64,000 nt of DNA from Nonomuraea turcica (GCF_030718205.1 NZ_JAUZQF010000044.1:1-64000), one strand, 5' to 3'; numbered from the stretch's first letter, positions 32,628 to 42,573 are shown. The notes: generated from the sequence alone by a model not told the origin. Numbers and translations are program-made.

Positions 32628-33788
32628 ATGAAAGTCCCCCGTCCGTGGTCGGCACGGGCCTGGCTCGACACGGCGCACGTGATGGTCGGCCTGCCGGTCG
32701 CCATCGTGCTCGGTGGGCTGACGCTCGTCCTGATCGTGGCGCCTCCCCTGCTGCGGCGTGGGCTGCCGTGGTTCACCCGGGTGCAGCGCTCCCGGTTCGA
32801 GGCGTTCCTCGGTGCGCGCATCCCGCCCGTGCGCACGCCGAGCCAGTGGCGCAGTCCGGCCACGTGGCGGCAGATCGGCTACCATCTGCTGTCCCCGATC
32901 GTGGGGATGGCAGCCGCGTTCTTGGTGGCGGTGGCGTGGGGCGGGGCGATCGTGGGGCTGTTGTCGTTCCTGCCACCGAAGCTGCAGCGCCCGCCGCTGG
33001 AGTTCGTGATCGACCTCAGGGACGACCGGGTGGTGATGATGTTCATGGTGGTCGGTCTTGTGCTGCTGCTGCTCGCGCCGGTCCTGGCGCGGGGCATGGC
33101 GGCGCTGGACCTGTCGGTGGCCCGTACGCTGCTCGGCCCCAGCCGGTCGGAGCTGGGGCAGCGGATCGAGACGCTGACCGAGAGCCGGGCGGGCGTGATC
33201 GACGCGGCCGACGCCGAGCGCCGCAGGATCGAGCGGGACCTGCACGACGGCGCCCAGCAGCGCCTGGTCTCCCTGGCCATGAACCTGGGCCTGGCCAGGG
33301 CCACCCTGACCGACCTGCCCGAGCCGGCCAAGGAGGCCATCGCGCAGGCGCACGAGGAGGCCAAGCAGGCACTCAAGGAGCTGCGCGACTTCGTCCGCGG
33401 CCTGCATCCGGCCGTGCTCAACGACCAGGGCCTCGACGCGGCGCTGTCCGGCGTCGCCGCCCGCGCCCCCTTCCCCGTGAAGCTGCACGTCGACATCGAT
33501 CGGCGTGCCTCCCCGACCATCGAGGCGGTGGCCTTCTTCATCGTGTCCGAAGCACTGACCAACATCGCCAAGCACGCCGCGGCCACCAAGGCCCAGATCC
33601 GCGTGCGGCGTGAGCACGACCGGCTGCACATGCTCGTGTACGACGACGGCTGCGGCGGCGCCCGGCTGGACGGCGGCACCGGGCTGCGGGGCCTGGCGCA
33701 GCGCATCGACTCCGTCGACGGGACGCTCCGGCTGTCCAGCCCGCTCGGCGGCCCGACGACGATCGAGGTGGACCTGCCGTGCGAGTAG
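32628..33788 (+). CDS. NarL-type sensor histidine kinase
   Basis: 386 residues. The membrane-embedded N-terminal sensor has about four helices (VMVGLPVAIVLGGLTLVLI, LLSPIVGMAAAFLVAVAWG, MFMVVGLVLLLLAPVLA). A HisKA_3 box has the phospho-His in RDLHDGAQQRL, and the small HATPase domain has EALTNIAKHA, YDDGCGGA and GLRGLAQRI. It is first in an operon with the response regulator (10-base overlap) and a DUF4097 protein, so it probably senses an envelope or membrane-active signal. Confidence 0.9.
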   Translation: MKVPRPWSARAWLDTAHVMVGLPVAIVLGGLTLVLIVAPPLLRRGLPWFTRVQRSRFEAFLGARIPPVRTPSQWRSPATWRQIGYHLLSPIVGMAAAFLVAVAWGGAIVGLLSFLPPKLQRPPLEFVIDLRDDRVVMMFMVVGLVLLLLAPVLARGMAALDLSVARTLLGPSRSELGQRIETLTESRAGVIDAADAERRRIERDLHDGAQQRLVSLAMNLGLARATLTDLPEPAKEAIAQAHEEAKQALKELRDFVRGLHPAVLNDQGLDAALSGVAARAPFPVKLHVDIDRRASPTIEAVAFFIVSEALTNIAKHAAATKAQIRVRREHDRLHMLVYDDGCGGARLDGGTGLRGLAQRIDSVDGTLRLSSPLGGPTTIEVDLPCE

Positions 33789-34435
33789 TACTCGCCGAGG
33801 ATTCCGTGCTCCTGCGCGAAGGGCTGATCCGGCTGCTCGATGCCTCGGGCATGGAGGTCGTGGCGGCCGTGGACGAGGCCGAGGGGCTGCTGCGGGCGGC
33901 CGAGGAGCACCGTCCTGAGCTGGTCATCACCGACGTCCGGATGCCGCCCACGCACACCGACGAAGGGCTGCGGGCCGCGCTCGTGCTCCGCCGCCAGCAG
34001 CCCGGCCTGCCGGTGCTCGTGCTCTCGCAGTACGTCGAGGAGCGTTACGCCGCCCAGTTGCTCGCCTCGGCCGCGAACGGCGGCGTCGGCTACCTGCTGA
34101 AGGACCGGGTGGCGGACGTGACCGAGTTCATCGACGCGCTGCGCAGGGTGGCCTCCGGCGGCACCGCGCTCGACCCGGAGGTGGTGGCCCAGCTCCTGCT
34201 GCGCGGCAACAGCGACCCGCTGGAGCGTCTGACGCCGAGGGAGCACGAGGTGCTCCGGCTGATGGCGGAGGGCCGGTCCAACGCCGGCATCGGCCAGGCG
34301 CTTGTGCTCAGCGAGGGCGCGGTGGGCAAGCACATCGGCAACATCTTCGCCAAGCTCGACCTGTCCCCGGCCGAGGGCGACCACCGGCGGGTGCTCGCCG
34401 TGCTGCAGTTCCTGAAGATCAGGAGTCTGCCGTGA
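33779..34435 (+). CDS. NarL/FixJ-family response regulator
   Basis: 218 residues from GTG 33779. The receiver domain has its acidic pair near VVLAEDSVLL, phospho-Asp in VITDVRMPPTHTDEG and Lys in YLLKDRV. The C-terminal LuxR-type helix-turn-helix is LTPREHEVLRLMAEGRSNA. It is translated with the kinase gene and overlaps the next gene by GTGA. It most likely controls its own operon. Confidence 0.93.
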   Translation: MRVVLAEDSVLLREGLIRLLDASGMEVVAAVDEAEGLLRAAEEHRPELVITDVRMPPTHTDEGLRAALVLRRQQPGLPVLVLSQYVEERYAAQLLASAANGGVGYLLKDRVADVTEFIDALRRVASGGTALDPEVVAQLLLRGNSDPLERLTPREHEVLRLMAEGRSNAGIGQALVLSEGAVGKHIGNIFAKLDLSPAEGDHRRVLAVLQFLKIRSLP

Positions 34436-35208
34436 GAGCGGCCTGGCTCACCGCCGGCGCCGTGGTGACGGTGATCGCGCTGCTCATCTCCTCGGTGCTG
34501 ATCTGGCGCGGCTTCGCCAGGGCCAGGACGCCGGTGGACACCGCGCTGCGGTCGATCCCGTTCACGAAGGACAAGGTGAGGATCGCGGCGGCCTCGGGGC
34601 AGGTGGACCTGTTCATCGTGCCCGGCCAGGCCGGCGAGCTGCTGATCCAGAGAACGCTGCGGTGGTCCAGGGACCGGCCGACCGTCACCGAGGACTGGAA
34701 CGCCGCCGACTCGACTCTGCGGCTGGAGGCGGTCTGCCCGCGCGCCGACCAGCCGGACGGCCCCATCTGCCGGGCCGAGTATGTGATCACCGTGCCGCCG
34801 GAGACCGATCTCGTGGCCGGCACCACCAAGGGCGTGCTCGCCGTGAACGAGGCCTTCGGGAGCCTGCGCCTGACCTCCGTCTCCGGCGACATCCGCCTCC
34901 ACGACGTCGCGGGCTCCCTGTGGGCCAGGACCGGCACCGGGAGCATCGAGGGGGAGCGGCTCGACGGGGACGCGGCCGACGTGGAGGCCGGCTCAGGCCG
35001 GGTGCACCTGTCGTTCACGAGCCCTCCGACGTCCGTCAGGGCTGTGGTCAGGACCAGAGGCGACATCACCGTGGGCGTGCCCGAAGGGGCCTACAACGTG
35101 AGCGTGGATGCCACCAACTCCAGCATCGGCATCAAGCGGGACAGGGAGTCGTCGCGGAAGATCGTCGCGACGACGACGGACGGCTCGGTGTCCTTGTTCC
35201 ACCGTTGA
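34432..35208 (+). CDS. DUF4097-type membrane-anchored beta-repeat protein
   Basis: 258 residues from GTG 34432. One N-terminal transmembrane helix (AVVTVIALLISSVLIWRGF) is followed by an extracytoplasmic domain of short beta repeats (LRLTSVSGDIRLHDVAGSL, VRAVVRTRGDITVGVP), the pattern of DUF4097/adhesin-like proteins. These often accompany envelope-stress two-component systems. It is probably the output or a feedback component of the operon. Confidence 0.8.
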   Translation: MRAAWLTAGAVVTVIALLISSVLIWRGFARARTPVDTALRSIPFTKDKVRIAAASGQVDLFIVPGQAGELLIQRTLRWSRDRPTVTEDWNAADSTLRLEAVCPRADQPDGPICRAEYVITVPPETDLVAGTTKGVLAVNEAFGSLRLTSVSGDIRLHDVAGSLWARTGTGSIEGERLDGDAADVEAGSGRVHLSFTSPPTSVRAVVRTRGDITVGVPEGAYNVSVDATNSSIGIKRDRESSRKIVATTTDGSVSLFHR

Positions 35209-35249
35209 AGGTCTGTTTACCCGTGTGACTGGTTGGTAAGTTCCCCGGC

Positions 35250-36896
35250 ATGGAGTCTGCGAAGCACGCCGGTGACGCCGCCGTCGCCGTGTCCAAGGCC
35301 TATGGCGTCGAGACCATGTTCACCTTGTCCGGGGGGCACGTTTTCCCGCTCTACGACGGCGCCGTGCACGAGGACATGCGCATCCTCGACGTACGTCATG
35401 AGCAGAGCGCGGTGTTCGCCGCCGAGGCGACGGCCAGGCTGACCAGGAGGCCGGGACTGGCCGTGCTGACCGCCGGCCCCGGCATCACCAACGGCGTCAG
35501 CGGCATCGCGACCGCCCACTTCAACGGCTCGCCGGTGGTCGTCATGGGCGGGCGCGCGCCCCAGTCGCGCTGGGGCAGCGGCGCGCTGCAGGAAATGGAC
35601 CACCCACCGCTGCTGGCCCCGATCACCAAGCTGTCGTTCACCGCGAGCGACGCCGAGTCGGTCGGCCAGGAGGTCGAGTCGGCCTTCCGCACGGCCGTCG
35701 CCCCCCATCGCGGGCCGGTCTTCGTCGACTTCTATATGGACCACCTGTTCTCCCCCTCGCCGGTGCACAAGGTGCGGACGCAGACGCCCTCGCCGCTGGA
35801 GCCCGACCCCGACGACCTGGCCGCGATCGCGCGGCTGCTGGCCGAGGCCGAGCGCCCGGTGCTGGTCTACGGCTCGGACGTGTGGATGGACCGGGCCGAG
35901 GAGGCCGCGCGTGACTTCGCCGAGACGTGGCGGCTGCCCGTCATCCCCAACGGCCAGGGCCGCGGCGTCCTGCCCTCGGGGCACGAGCTGCTGGTCACCC
36001 GGGCCCGCGGGCAGGCCTTCGCCCAGGCGGACCTGGTGATCGTGGTCGGCACGCCGCTCGACTTCCGCCTGGGCTACGGGTGGTTCGGCGGCAAGGACGG
36101 CGCGCCGCTGGCCCGCGTGGTGCACATCGTGGACGCGCCGTCGCAGCTGGCCACGCACATGCGGCCGGCCGCGTCCGCCGCCGGCGACCTGTCGGTGGTG
36201 TTCTGGAGTCTCGGCACGGCCTGCGGGGACGCGGGGGTCAAGCCGGACGCGTACGCCCCGTGGGTGTCCAAGCTGTCCGCCGCGGCCGCCGCGGCCATCG
36301 CGGGCGACGCCGAACTCCTGGCCTCGGACTCCGACCCGATCCACCCCATGCGCATCTACGGCGAGCTGGGCAAGGTGCTGGCCGAGGACGCCGTGGTGAT
36401 CGGCGACGGCGGCGACTTCGTCTCCTACGCGGGCAAATACGTCGAGCCCAAGCAGCCGGGCAACTGGCTCGACCCGGGCCCGTACGGCTGCCTGGGCACC
36501 GGCCTCGGCTACTCCATCGCCGCCCGCCTGGCCCGGCCGTCCTCCCAGGTGGTGCTGCTGCTCGGCGACGGCGCGGCCGGCTTCTCGCTGATGGACGTCG
36601 ACACCCTCGTCCGCCACAAGCTGCCGGTCGTCATGATCTGCGGCAACAACGGCATGTGGGGCCTGGAGAAGCACCCCATGCAGCTGCTGTACGGCTACGA
36701 CGTGGCCGCCGACCTGCAGCCGCAGTGCCGCTACGACCAGGTCGTGACCGCGCTGGGCGGCGGGGGCGAGCTGGTCACCAAGCCGTCGGAGATCGGCCCG
36801 GCGCTGCGCCGGGCGTTCGACTCGGGCATCCCGTACATGGTGAACATCGCGACCGACCCCCAGGTCGCCTACCCCCGCAGCACCACCGGCGTATAG
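35250..36896 (+). CDS. Acetolactate-synthase-like ThDP-dependent enzyme
   Basis: 548 residues. The three domains of the ThDP decarboxylase fold are present: N-terminal with the catalytic Glu in VRHEQSAVFAAEA, a middle domain (VLVYGSDVWMDRAEE) and the C-terminal cofactor site GDGAAGFSLMDVDTL ending CGNN. It is closest in layout to actinobacterial IlvB/IlvG-type acetolactate synthases. With no regulatory ilvH or ilvC beside it, a branched-chain biosynthetic role is uncertain; it could act on another 2-oxo acid. Confidence 0.82.
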   Translation: MESAKHAGDAAVAVSKAYGVETMFTLSGGHVFPLYDGAVHEDMRILDVRHEQSAVFAAEATARLTRRPGLAVLTAGPGITNGVSGIATAHFNGSPVVVMGGRAPQSRWGSGALQEMDHPPLLAPITKLSFTASDAESVGQEVESAFRTAVAPHRGPVFVDFYMDHLFSPSPVHKVRTQTPSPLEPDPDDLAAIARLLAEAERPVLVYGSDVWMDRAEEAARDFAETWRLPVIPNGQGRGVLPSGHELLVTRARGQAFAQADLVIVVGTPLDFRLGYGWFGGKDGAPLARVVHIVDAPSQLATHMRPAASAAGDLSVVFWSLGTACGDAGVKPDAYAPWVSKLSAAAAAAIAGDAELLASDSDPIHPMRIYGELGKVLAEDAVVIGDGGDFVSYAGKYVEPKQPGNWLDPGPYGCLGTGLGYSIAARLARPSSQVVLLLGDGAAGFSLMDVDTLVRHKLPVVMICGNNGMWGLEKHPMQLLYGYDVAADLQPQCRYDQVVTALGGGGELVTKPSEIGPALRRAFDSGIPYMVNIATDPQVAYPRSTTGV

Positions 36897-36899
36897 CCG

Positions 36900-38537
36900 C
36901 TACTTCGGCGTGGCGGTGGCGCCGGGAGTCGCCGACGGCGTCGAGCAGACGCCGTCGATGACGACCAGCGAGACCGGTTTGGTCACGTCGTAGGCTGTGC
37001 CGCCAGCCGGATTGGTCTTCTGGATCTTGCCGCAGCGCATGCCGTCGGTGGTGCTGGTGGAGTCGATCACTCGCGTGACGAAGCCGGCTGCCTCCACCAT
37101 CTCCTGGCCCTTCAGGAACGGCATCCCGACGACCTTGGGCACGAGCACCTTCTTGACGGTCGGCGTGGGCGTGCCGGACGGCGTCTTCGACGGTGTCGAG
37201 GTAGGCGTCTTCGACGGCGTGGGAGTCGGGGTCTCTTCCTTCTCGGTCTTCGTGGGCCTGGGCCGGTTGGTCGTCGGCCTGGAATCCGGTGTCGGGGTGG
37301 TCTTGGGCTTGGGCTTCGTGGTGGACGGCTTGGGCGTGTTCTTGGGCGTGCTCTCCTTCGCGGCGGGAGCCGCGGTGTTCGTCGGCGTCGGGTCGCCGGT
37401 GGTCATGCCGGTCAGCGCGACTGCGGTGGCGCCCGCGCCGAGCACGACCACCGCGGCGATGCCGGCGATCAGGCCGGTCCTGCGCGGGGCCTTGGCGGCG
37501 CGGCGGCCGCGCCGCTCGGCCACCGTCGTCTCCTCCGGGCCGGCCATGCGCACGCCGGTCCGGTACGGGTCGGCGTCGGACTGACCGGTCTGGTGCGGGC
37601 CCGCAGCGTACTGTCCGGTCTGGTGCGGGCCCGCGGCGTACTGTCCGGTCTGGTGCGCCGGGTAGTCCGCCGGCGGCACCATGGTGGCCCCGGTGACCGG
37701 CGGCTGCACGGGTTCGGGGGCCTGGCCTCTGGCGATCGCGCGGGCCGCCTCGCTCATGGCCTTGGCCGTCGGATAACGCCTGGCCGGGTCCTTCGACAGA
37801 GCGATCTCGACCAGCGTGCGCACCGCCTGCGGGATGTCGGGCGGCAGCGGCGGCGGGGCCTCGCGGATGTGCTTGAGCGCGATCGTGACCGCGCTGTCAC
37901 CGTCGAACGGCCGCTGCCCCACGAGGCACTCGTACGCGACCACGCCGAGCGCGTAAATGTCGACCGCAGGCGTGACGGGCGCGCCCTCGGCCTGCTCCGG
38001 GGCGCAGTAGGCGGCCGTGCCGAGCACCATGCCGGCGTCGGTGAGCCGGTTGGCCAGGTCGGAGCGGGCAATGCCGAAGTCGGTCAGCACCAGCGTGCCG
38101 TCACGCTGCACGAGCAGGTTGCCCGGCTTGACGTCGCGGTGCACGATGCCCTGGTCGTGCACCGCCTGCAGCGCCGACGCGGCCTGCGCGATCAGCTCCA
38201 TGGCCGCCTGCGGCGGAATCCTGCCCAGCCTGGACAGCAGCCGGTCGAGCGGCTCGCCGTCCACGAACTTCATCACCAGGTAGACGGTGTCGCCGCTGAC
38301 GCCGTAGTCGTAGACGTCGACGACGCCGGCGTGGTTGATCGTGGCCATCGCCCGCGCTTCCCCCTGAAAGCGAGCGACGAAGCCAGGATCTTCCATGCGG
38401 CCCGGAAGCAGCACCTTCACGGCGACGGTGCGGGCCAGGACGATGTCCTCGCCACGCCACACCTCGCCCATGCCACCGGCGCCGATGCGGGTATCAAGCC
38501 GATACCGCCCCGCCAGTGTTGTCCCTTGGGCCACCAT
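36900..38537 (-). CDS. PASTA-domain Ser/Thr protein kinase
   Basis: 545 residues from ATG 38537, after a GGGGG run. The kinase domain (about 1-270) has P-loop IGAGGMGEVW, Lys in VAVKVLLP, catalytic IVHRDVKPGN and DFG in LTDFGIARS. A linker holds three copies of HQTGQ-AAGP-like repeats, then a transmembrane helix (LIAGIAAVVVLGAGATAVAL), a Pro/Thr/Lys-rich stalk and one extracellular PASTA domain (VPKVVGMPFLKGQEMVEAA). PASTA domains bind peptidoglycan fragments. A single PASTA is fewer than in PknB. Confidence 0.93.
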   Translation of the reverse strand: MVAQGTTLAGRYRLDTRIGAGGMGEVWRGEDIVLARTVAVKVLLPGRMEDPGFVARFQGEARAMATINHAGVVDVYDYGVSGDTVYLVMKFVDGEPLDRLLSRLGRIPPQAAMELIAQAASALQAVHDQGIVHRDVKPGNLLVQRDGTLVLTDFGIARSDLANRLTDAGMVLGTAAYCAPEQAEGAPVTPAVDIYALGVVAYECLVGQRPFDGDSAVTIALKHIREAPPPLPPDIPQAVRTLVEIALSKDPARRYPTAKAMSEAARAIARGQAPEPVQPPVTGATMVPPADYPAHQTGQYAAGPHQTGQYAAGPHQTGQSDADPYRTGVRMAGPEETTVAERRGRRAAKAPRRTGLIAGIAAVVVLGAGATAVALTGMTTGDPTPTNTAAPAAKESTPKNTPKPSTTKPKPKTTPTPDSRPTTNRPRPTKTEKEETPTPTPSKTPTSTPSKTPSGTPTPTVKKVLVPKVVGMPFLKGQEMVEAAGFVTRVIDSTSTTDGMRCGKIQKTNPAGGTAYDVTKPVSLVVIDGVCSTPSATPGATATPK

Positions 38538-38787
38538 GATCCCCCCGCTACCCCCTACCTCGGTAACCTCTTCAACCCCGCAGTTGTCCAACAAAGCGAA
38601 CCTTTATCGCGGTGAGGTAACACAGCGGTCACGGAACTCAGAGAGTGTACGACTCACTAGTCTCACATGCCACTCATATGTCTTAAGCCGTACAAAGCCT
38701 ATCCTGCGGCCTTACGACGGTACTTGTCCGCGTTTCCGGGAAGTCAGGGGCCCTCTTGGTTGGTGCGGCCTCCCGTAGGCTGATCCC

Positions 38788-39168
38788 ATGACGCTTGCTC
38801 CGGGTCTCCGCTCCCAGCTGCTCATCATGGTCGAGATGGAGGACACCGCGAAGCGGGCCGGCAGCGGCGACGTGCCCGTGCTGGCCACGCCCCGGCTGCT
38901 CGCGCTGGCCGAGGCGGCCACCGTGCGCGCGATCGAGCAGCACCTCGCGCCCGGCGAGACGTCCGTCGGCACGCGGGTCGAGCTCGAGCACCTGGCCGCC
39001 AGCCCGCTGGGCAGGCACGTCCAGATCGGCGTCGAGTTGACCGAGGTCGACGGCCGGCGGCTGGTCTTCTCCTTCGAGGCCCACGACAAACGCACCGTCG
39101 TGGGCCGGGGCACGATCGAGCGCGTCGTGGTCGACCGCGCGAAGTTCCTGGCCCGCGCCACTCGATGA
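38788..39168 (+). CDS. Hotdog-fold thioesterase (FlK-like)
   Basis: 126 residues. The hotdog fold resembles the fluoroacetyl-CoA thioesterase-like family: VLATPRLLALAEAATVRAI, SVGTRVELEHLAASPLG, GVELTEVDGRRLVFSFEAH. It probably hydrolyses small acyl-CoA thioesters; the substrate is unknown. Confidence 0.82.
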   Translation: MTLAPGLRSQLLIMVEMEDTAKRAGSGDVPVLATPRLLALAEAATVRAIEQHLAPGETSVGTRVELEHLAASPLGRHVQIGVELTEVDGRRLVFSFEAHDKRTVVGRGTIERVVVDRAKFLARATR

Positions 39169-39193
39169 CGGCGATCAGGTCGCTGCGCGTAGC

Positions 39194-39814
39194 TCAGCGG
39201 GCGCTCATGTCCCCCGTCCCGGGCGTGCCCTCGGCGAGCCCGTAGCGCAGGTACACGGTGCCCTTCGGACCGGCTACGGGCGGTTCGAGGAGTGTGACGT
39301 TCGTCGGCACCGCGCCACCGTCGAACACCTTCTTCCCGACGCCGAGCACGATCGGGTGCACCCAGAGGTCGAGACGGTCGAAGAGCTTCTCGCGCAGGAG
39401 GGTCTGCACCAGGTTCAGGCTCCCGACGACCTTCACGTGCTCGTGCCGGTCGCGGATCTCGCGCACCGCGCCGGCCAGGTCCGGGCCGAGCTGCGTGGAC
39501 CCGGCCCACGAGAGGTCGGGCCTGCCGCGGGAGGCCACATACTTCGGGACGCTGTTGAAGAGCGTGGCGATCTCATTGTCCTGGCCGCCCTCCTGGTGCG
39601 GCCAGAAGGCCGCGAAGATGTCATACGTCCGCCGGCCGAGCAGGAGGGCGTCCGTGCCCTCGTACGCGGCACCGACCTGCGCCCCGGCGACCTCGTCCCA
39701 CAGGGGCGCCTGCCAGCCGCCGAACGGGAACCCCTCCGGGTCCTCGTCGGGGCCGCCGGGCGCCTGCCCGACGAGGTCGAGGGTGGCGAACATTTCGATG
39801 TGGATGAGGCCCAT
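39194..39814 (-). CDS. Dihydrofolate-reductase-like (RibD C-terminal) protein
   Basis: 206 residues. RibD-C/DHFR-like fold: LLLGRRTYDIFAAFWPHQ, KYVASRGRPDLSW, VKVVGSLNLVQTLL, WVHPIVLGVGKKVFDGG. Proteins of this stand-alone class are widespread in actinobacteria as NADPH-binding reductases of unknown substrate. It is not in a riboflavin operon. Confidence 0.85.
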   Translation of the reverse strand: MGLIHIEMFATLDLVGQAPGGPDEDPEGFPFGGWQAPLWDEVAGAQVGAAYEGTDALLLGRRTYDIFAAFWPHQEGGQDNEIATLFNSVPKYVASRGRPDLSWAGSTQLGPDLAGAVREIRDRHEHVKVVGSLNLVQTLLREKLFDRLDLWVHPIVLGVGKKVFDGGAVPTNVTLLEPPVAGPKGTVYLRYGLAEGTPGTGDMSAR

Positions 39815-39917
39815 GTCTACTCCCTATGAGGTGGTCGGCTCATCTCGGTCGGGAGGTAGACCTGTGGGCGCCGGCAGACTCATCGCCGCGACACCGGCGC
39901 GATCTACGGCTGTGGTC

Positions 39918-41204
39918 CTACAGACGACCTCGGTCGATCACGCGGGCCAGCGCCTCCAGCGCGTGCGGATCGTACGCACCGCCTGGGGCGAACCGGATCC
40001 GTTCCAGCGCGGCGCCCGCGCGGTCGCGGTCGGTCGAGGGCCCCACCAGGTCGTCGTAGGCGTTGGCGACCTTGATGATGCGGCTCGACAGCGGCGGGTC
40101 GGCGGCGATCGGGTCGCACTGGCGTCTGACCACCTCCGCCACCCGGTCCAGCACGCCCGTCTGCTTGATCACCTCAGCGCCCAGCTCGGCGATGCGGCGC
40201 GCCTGCTCCGGCTCGCTGAGCACGGTGGCGCCGCCGGGGATGGGGTCACGCAGCGACAGCTGGCCGATGTCGTGCATGAGCGCGGCGTACTCCAGCTCGA
40301 GCAGCTCGGGCTCGGCCATGCCCAGCTCCCTGCCGATCGCCACGGCCAGGCGGCTCACCCGGCGCGAGTGGCCGGGCTCGACATAGCCGCCGACCTCGGT
40401 AACCCGGGACAACGCCCGCACGGTCTGCAGGTAGGTGGCACGGATCCCGGCGTATTTGCGGAAGGCCACCTGCGTGACCAGCAGCGGCGCCGCGAACACC
40501 AGCAGCGCGACCAGGTCCATGCTGTGCGTGGCCAGCGCGAGCAACACCCCTGACGAGCCCACGGCGGCGCCGAGCGGCAGGGCCATGTTGATCTCGTCGC
40601 GCACCGCCACCCGGAACGCGGTGCGTACCTGCTCGGACCTGAGCCAGGCCGCGATCAGCACGTCCATCAGCAGGCTGGCGACGAAGAGTGTGACCATGAC
40701 GGCGAGCGCCGGCCACCAGGTGCTGGTGGGCGGCTTGGCCAGGTCGTAGAGCGGGTCGGCCAGCGGGCGGAAGGCGAAGGCCAGCAACGCGCCGGTGAGC
40801 AGACGGCGGGCCATCGCGTCCAGGCGCGGCGGACGGCCCACCGCCAGGTGCGGCAGCGCGCCCGCCAGCATGCCGACCGCGATCACGGCCACGACCTGCA
40901 GGGCCGAGTGCTCCAGCTGATGCTGGCTCAGGTCGAGCAGTAACGTGTAGCCGAGCGCCGCCGCGGCGCCGATGGGCGCGACCTCCCTGTTGCCCGGCAT
41001 GGTGAGCCTGGCCAGCTCGCCGACCGCGATCAGCGCGCCGAACCCGACGGCGATCTCCGGCCGGTCGAGCCCGACCGCGGCCGTGTGCGCGACACCCGCG
41101 ACCGCGACCAGGCCGGCGGCGCAGATGAGCAGGAGCTGTCCCGAGTCGAGCCTGCGCAGGACAGTGGTTCGTTCGGTGCGCCCGGCGCGTTCCGTGGTGA
41201 TCAT
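39918..41204 (-). CDS. Membrane HD-domain protein, GYP motif missing
   Basis: 428 residues from ATG 41204, which overlaps the preceding gene's stop by ATGA. About eight hydrophobic segments occupy the first 230 residues. A cytoplasmic HD domain follows (YVEPGHSRRVSRLAVAIG, LMHDIGQLSL). The part where HD-GYP enzymes have HHE-x-x-DG-x-GYP reads EVVRRQCDPIAADPPL, so the GYP motif and the second His cluster are absent. It may bind rather than cleave cyclic dinucleotides, or be a regulatory partner of the complete HD-GYP protein encoded upstream. Confidence 0.8.
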   Translation of the reverse strand: MITTERAGRTERTTVLRRLDSGQLLLICAAGLVAVAGVAHTAAVGLDRPEIAVGFGALIAVGELARLTMPGNREVAPIGAAAALGYTLLLDLSQHQLEHSALQVVAVIAVGMLAGALPHLAVGRPPRLDAMARRLLTGALLAFAFRPLADPLYDLAKPPTSTWWPALAVMVTLFVASLLMDVLIAAWLRSEQVRTAFRVAVRDEINMALPLGAAVGSSGVLLALATHSMDLVALLVFAAPLLVTQVAFRKYAGIRATYLQTVRALSRVTEVGGYVEPGHSRRVSRLAVAIGRELGMAEPELLELEYAALMHDIGQLSLRDPIPGGATVLSEPEQARRIAELGAEVIKQTGVLDRVAEVVRRQCDPIAADPPLSSRIIKVANAYDDLVGPSTDRDRAGAALERIRFAPGGAYDPHALEALARVIDRGRL

Positions 41205-42553
41205 GGCCCGGTCACGACCTGGATCGGCATGGTCGGATCGTCGTGGTCCTTGATCGGGGCCTCCGCCGGGTCGGGCGGCGGCTCGACGCGGCGCGGCGGC
41301 TGCCACGGCTCGCGCTCCAGCGCGCGGATGAAGGCCGCGACCATGACGGGGTCGAAGTGGGTGCCCGCGCTCTTGCGCAGCTCCTCGACGGCCTCGGGCA
41401 CGGGCCTGGCGCCGCGGTAGGAACGGTCCGAGGTCATCGAGTCGAACGCGTCGGCGACCGCGATGACCTTGGCGAACTCGGGGATCTCGTCGCCGGCCAG
41501 CCCCATGGGGTAACCGGTGCCGTCGTGTTTCTCGTGGTGGTGCATGATCCCGGCGTAGGCCTCGTCGAGGAAGCCGATGCCGCGGACGATCTCCAGCCCG
41601 CGCATGGGATGCAGCTGGATCGCGGCGAACTCCTCCTCGGTGAGCGGACCCTCCTTCTGCAGCACCTTGGTGGGCACGCCGAGCTTGCCCACATCGTGCA
41701 GCATGCCGGCGTACCGGATGGCACGCACGCGCTCCAGCCCCATGCCGATCTCATGGGCGATCATGGACGAGGCGAGCGAGACGCGCGTGCAGTGGCCGCG
41801 CGTGTAATAGTCCTTGGTCTCCACGGCCTGGCAGAGCGCGGCGATCGTGGCGTCGTAGGAGCGCTGCTGCGCGTGGTATTGCCCGAACGCCCACCGCGCC
41901 ACGAACAGCGGCACCAGCACCAGCACCGCGGAGATCGACTGCACCGTCGCCCAGAGCCCGGCCACGAGCAGCCCGAACGTGCCGTAACCCAGGTAGGACA
42001 GCACGAACTGGACCATGCCCCGCAGCGGCACCTCGGCGGGCCGCACCCTGGTGGCGAGCGCGACCATGGTGAGCGTCAGCGCGATGTTGAGCGGCACGAA
42101 CACGGCGGTGGCCGCCGCGTAGGGGCCGATGAGGTCGTCGAACGCGTTGACCTCCGGCACGCCGACCTTTCCGTCGAGCGCCACGTAGACCTGCCCGGCC
42201 ACATAGCCGCAGATGGCGAACTGCGCGCCGTTGAACAGCCGTTTGATGAGCGGCAGCCCGGGCCGCACGCTCACCACGGCAATGAGCCCCACCAGCGCCG
42301 CGCCCACCGGTCCGATCAGCACGACGGCGGCCAGCGAGGCGGAGAAGCTGACCGAGACCGCGAACTGCTCCACGTTGAGCAGCGTCGGCATCGACTCGCA
42401 CACCAGGAAGAGCAGGGCGAGCACCAGCAGGACGTCGAGATCCTCCTGGGCCACCGGAGCACCGGAGGTGATCGCGCCGCGTACGACGAGAGCGGCCGCC
42501 GCGCCGAACACGGCGACCAGATAGACCCGCGCCGGCCATGGCAGGTCACGCAT
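41201..42553 (-). CDS. Membrane-bound HD-GYP phosphodiesterase
   Basis: 450 residues. The N-terminal membrane region has about eight helices (MASE-like; VYLVAVFGAAAALVVRGA, FVLSYLGYGTFGLLVAGLW). The HD-GYP domain is complete: GHCTRVSLASSMIA, MLHDVGKLGVPTKVLQ and MHHHEKHDGTGYPMGL. HD-GYP proteins hydrolyse cyclic di-GMP or related dinucleotides. It is co-transcribed with the degenerate HD protein and preceded by a tiny membrane-peptide gene. Confidence 0.9.
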   Translation of the reverse strand: MRDLPWPARVYLVAVFGAAAALVVRGAITSGAPVAQEDLDVLLVLALLFLVCESMPTLLNVEQFAVSVSFSASLAAVVLIGPVGAALVGLIAVVSVRPGLPLIKRLFNGAQFAICGYVAGQVYVALDGKVGVPEVNAFDDLIGPYAAATAVFVPLNIALTLTMVALATRVRPAEVPLRGMVQFVLSYLGYGTFGLLVAGLWATVQSISAVLVLVPLFVARWAFGQYHAQQRSYDATIAALCQAVETKDYYTRGHCTRVSLASSMIAHEIGMGLERVRAIRYAGMLHDVGKLGVPTKVLQKEGPLTEEEFAAIQLHPMRGLEIVRGIGFLDEAYAGIMHHHEKHDGTGYPMGLAGDEIPEFAKVIAVADAFDSMTSDRSYRGARPVPEAVEELRKSAGTHFDPVMVAAFIRALEREPWQPPRRVEPPPDPAEAPIKDHDDPTMPIQVVTGP

Positions 42554-42573
42554 TGCGGCCCCCTACGGTCTGA

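Noticed and set aside
39168..39194. tRNA-like string CGCGTAGCTCAGC near the thioesterase end
   Set aside because: Only the D-stem-like start is present; no anticodon or T-arm can be folded in the following sequence, which is coding.
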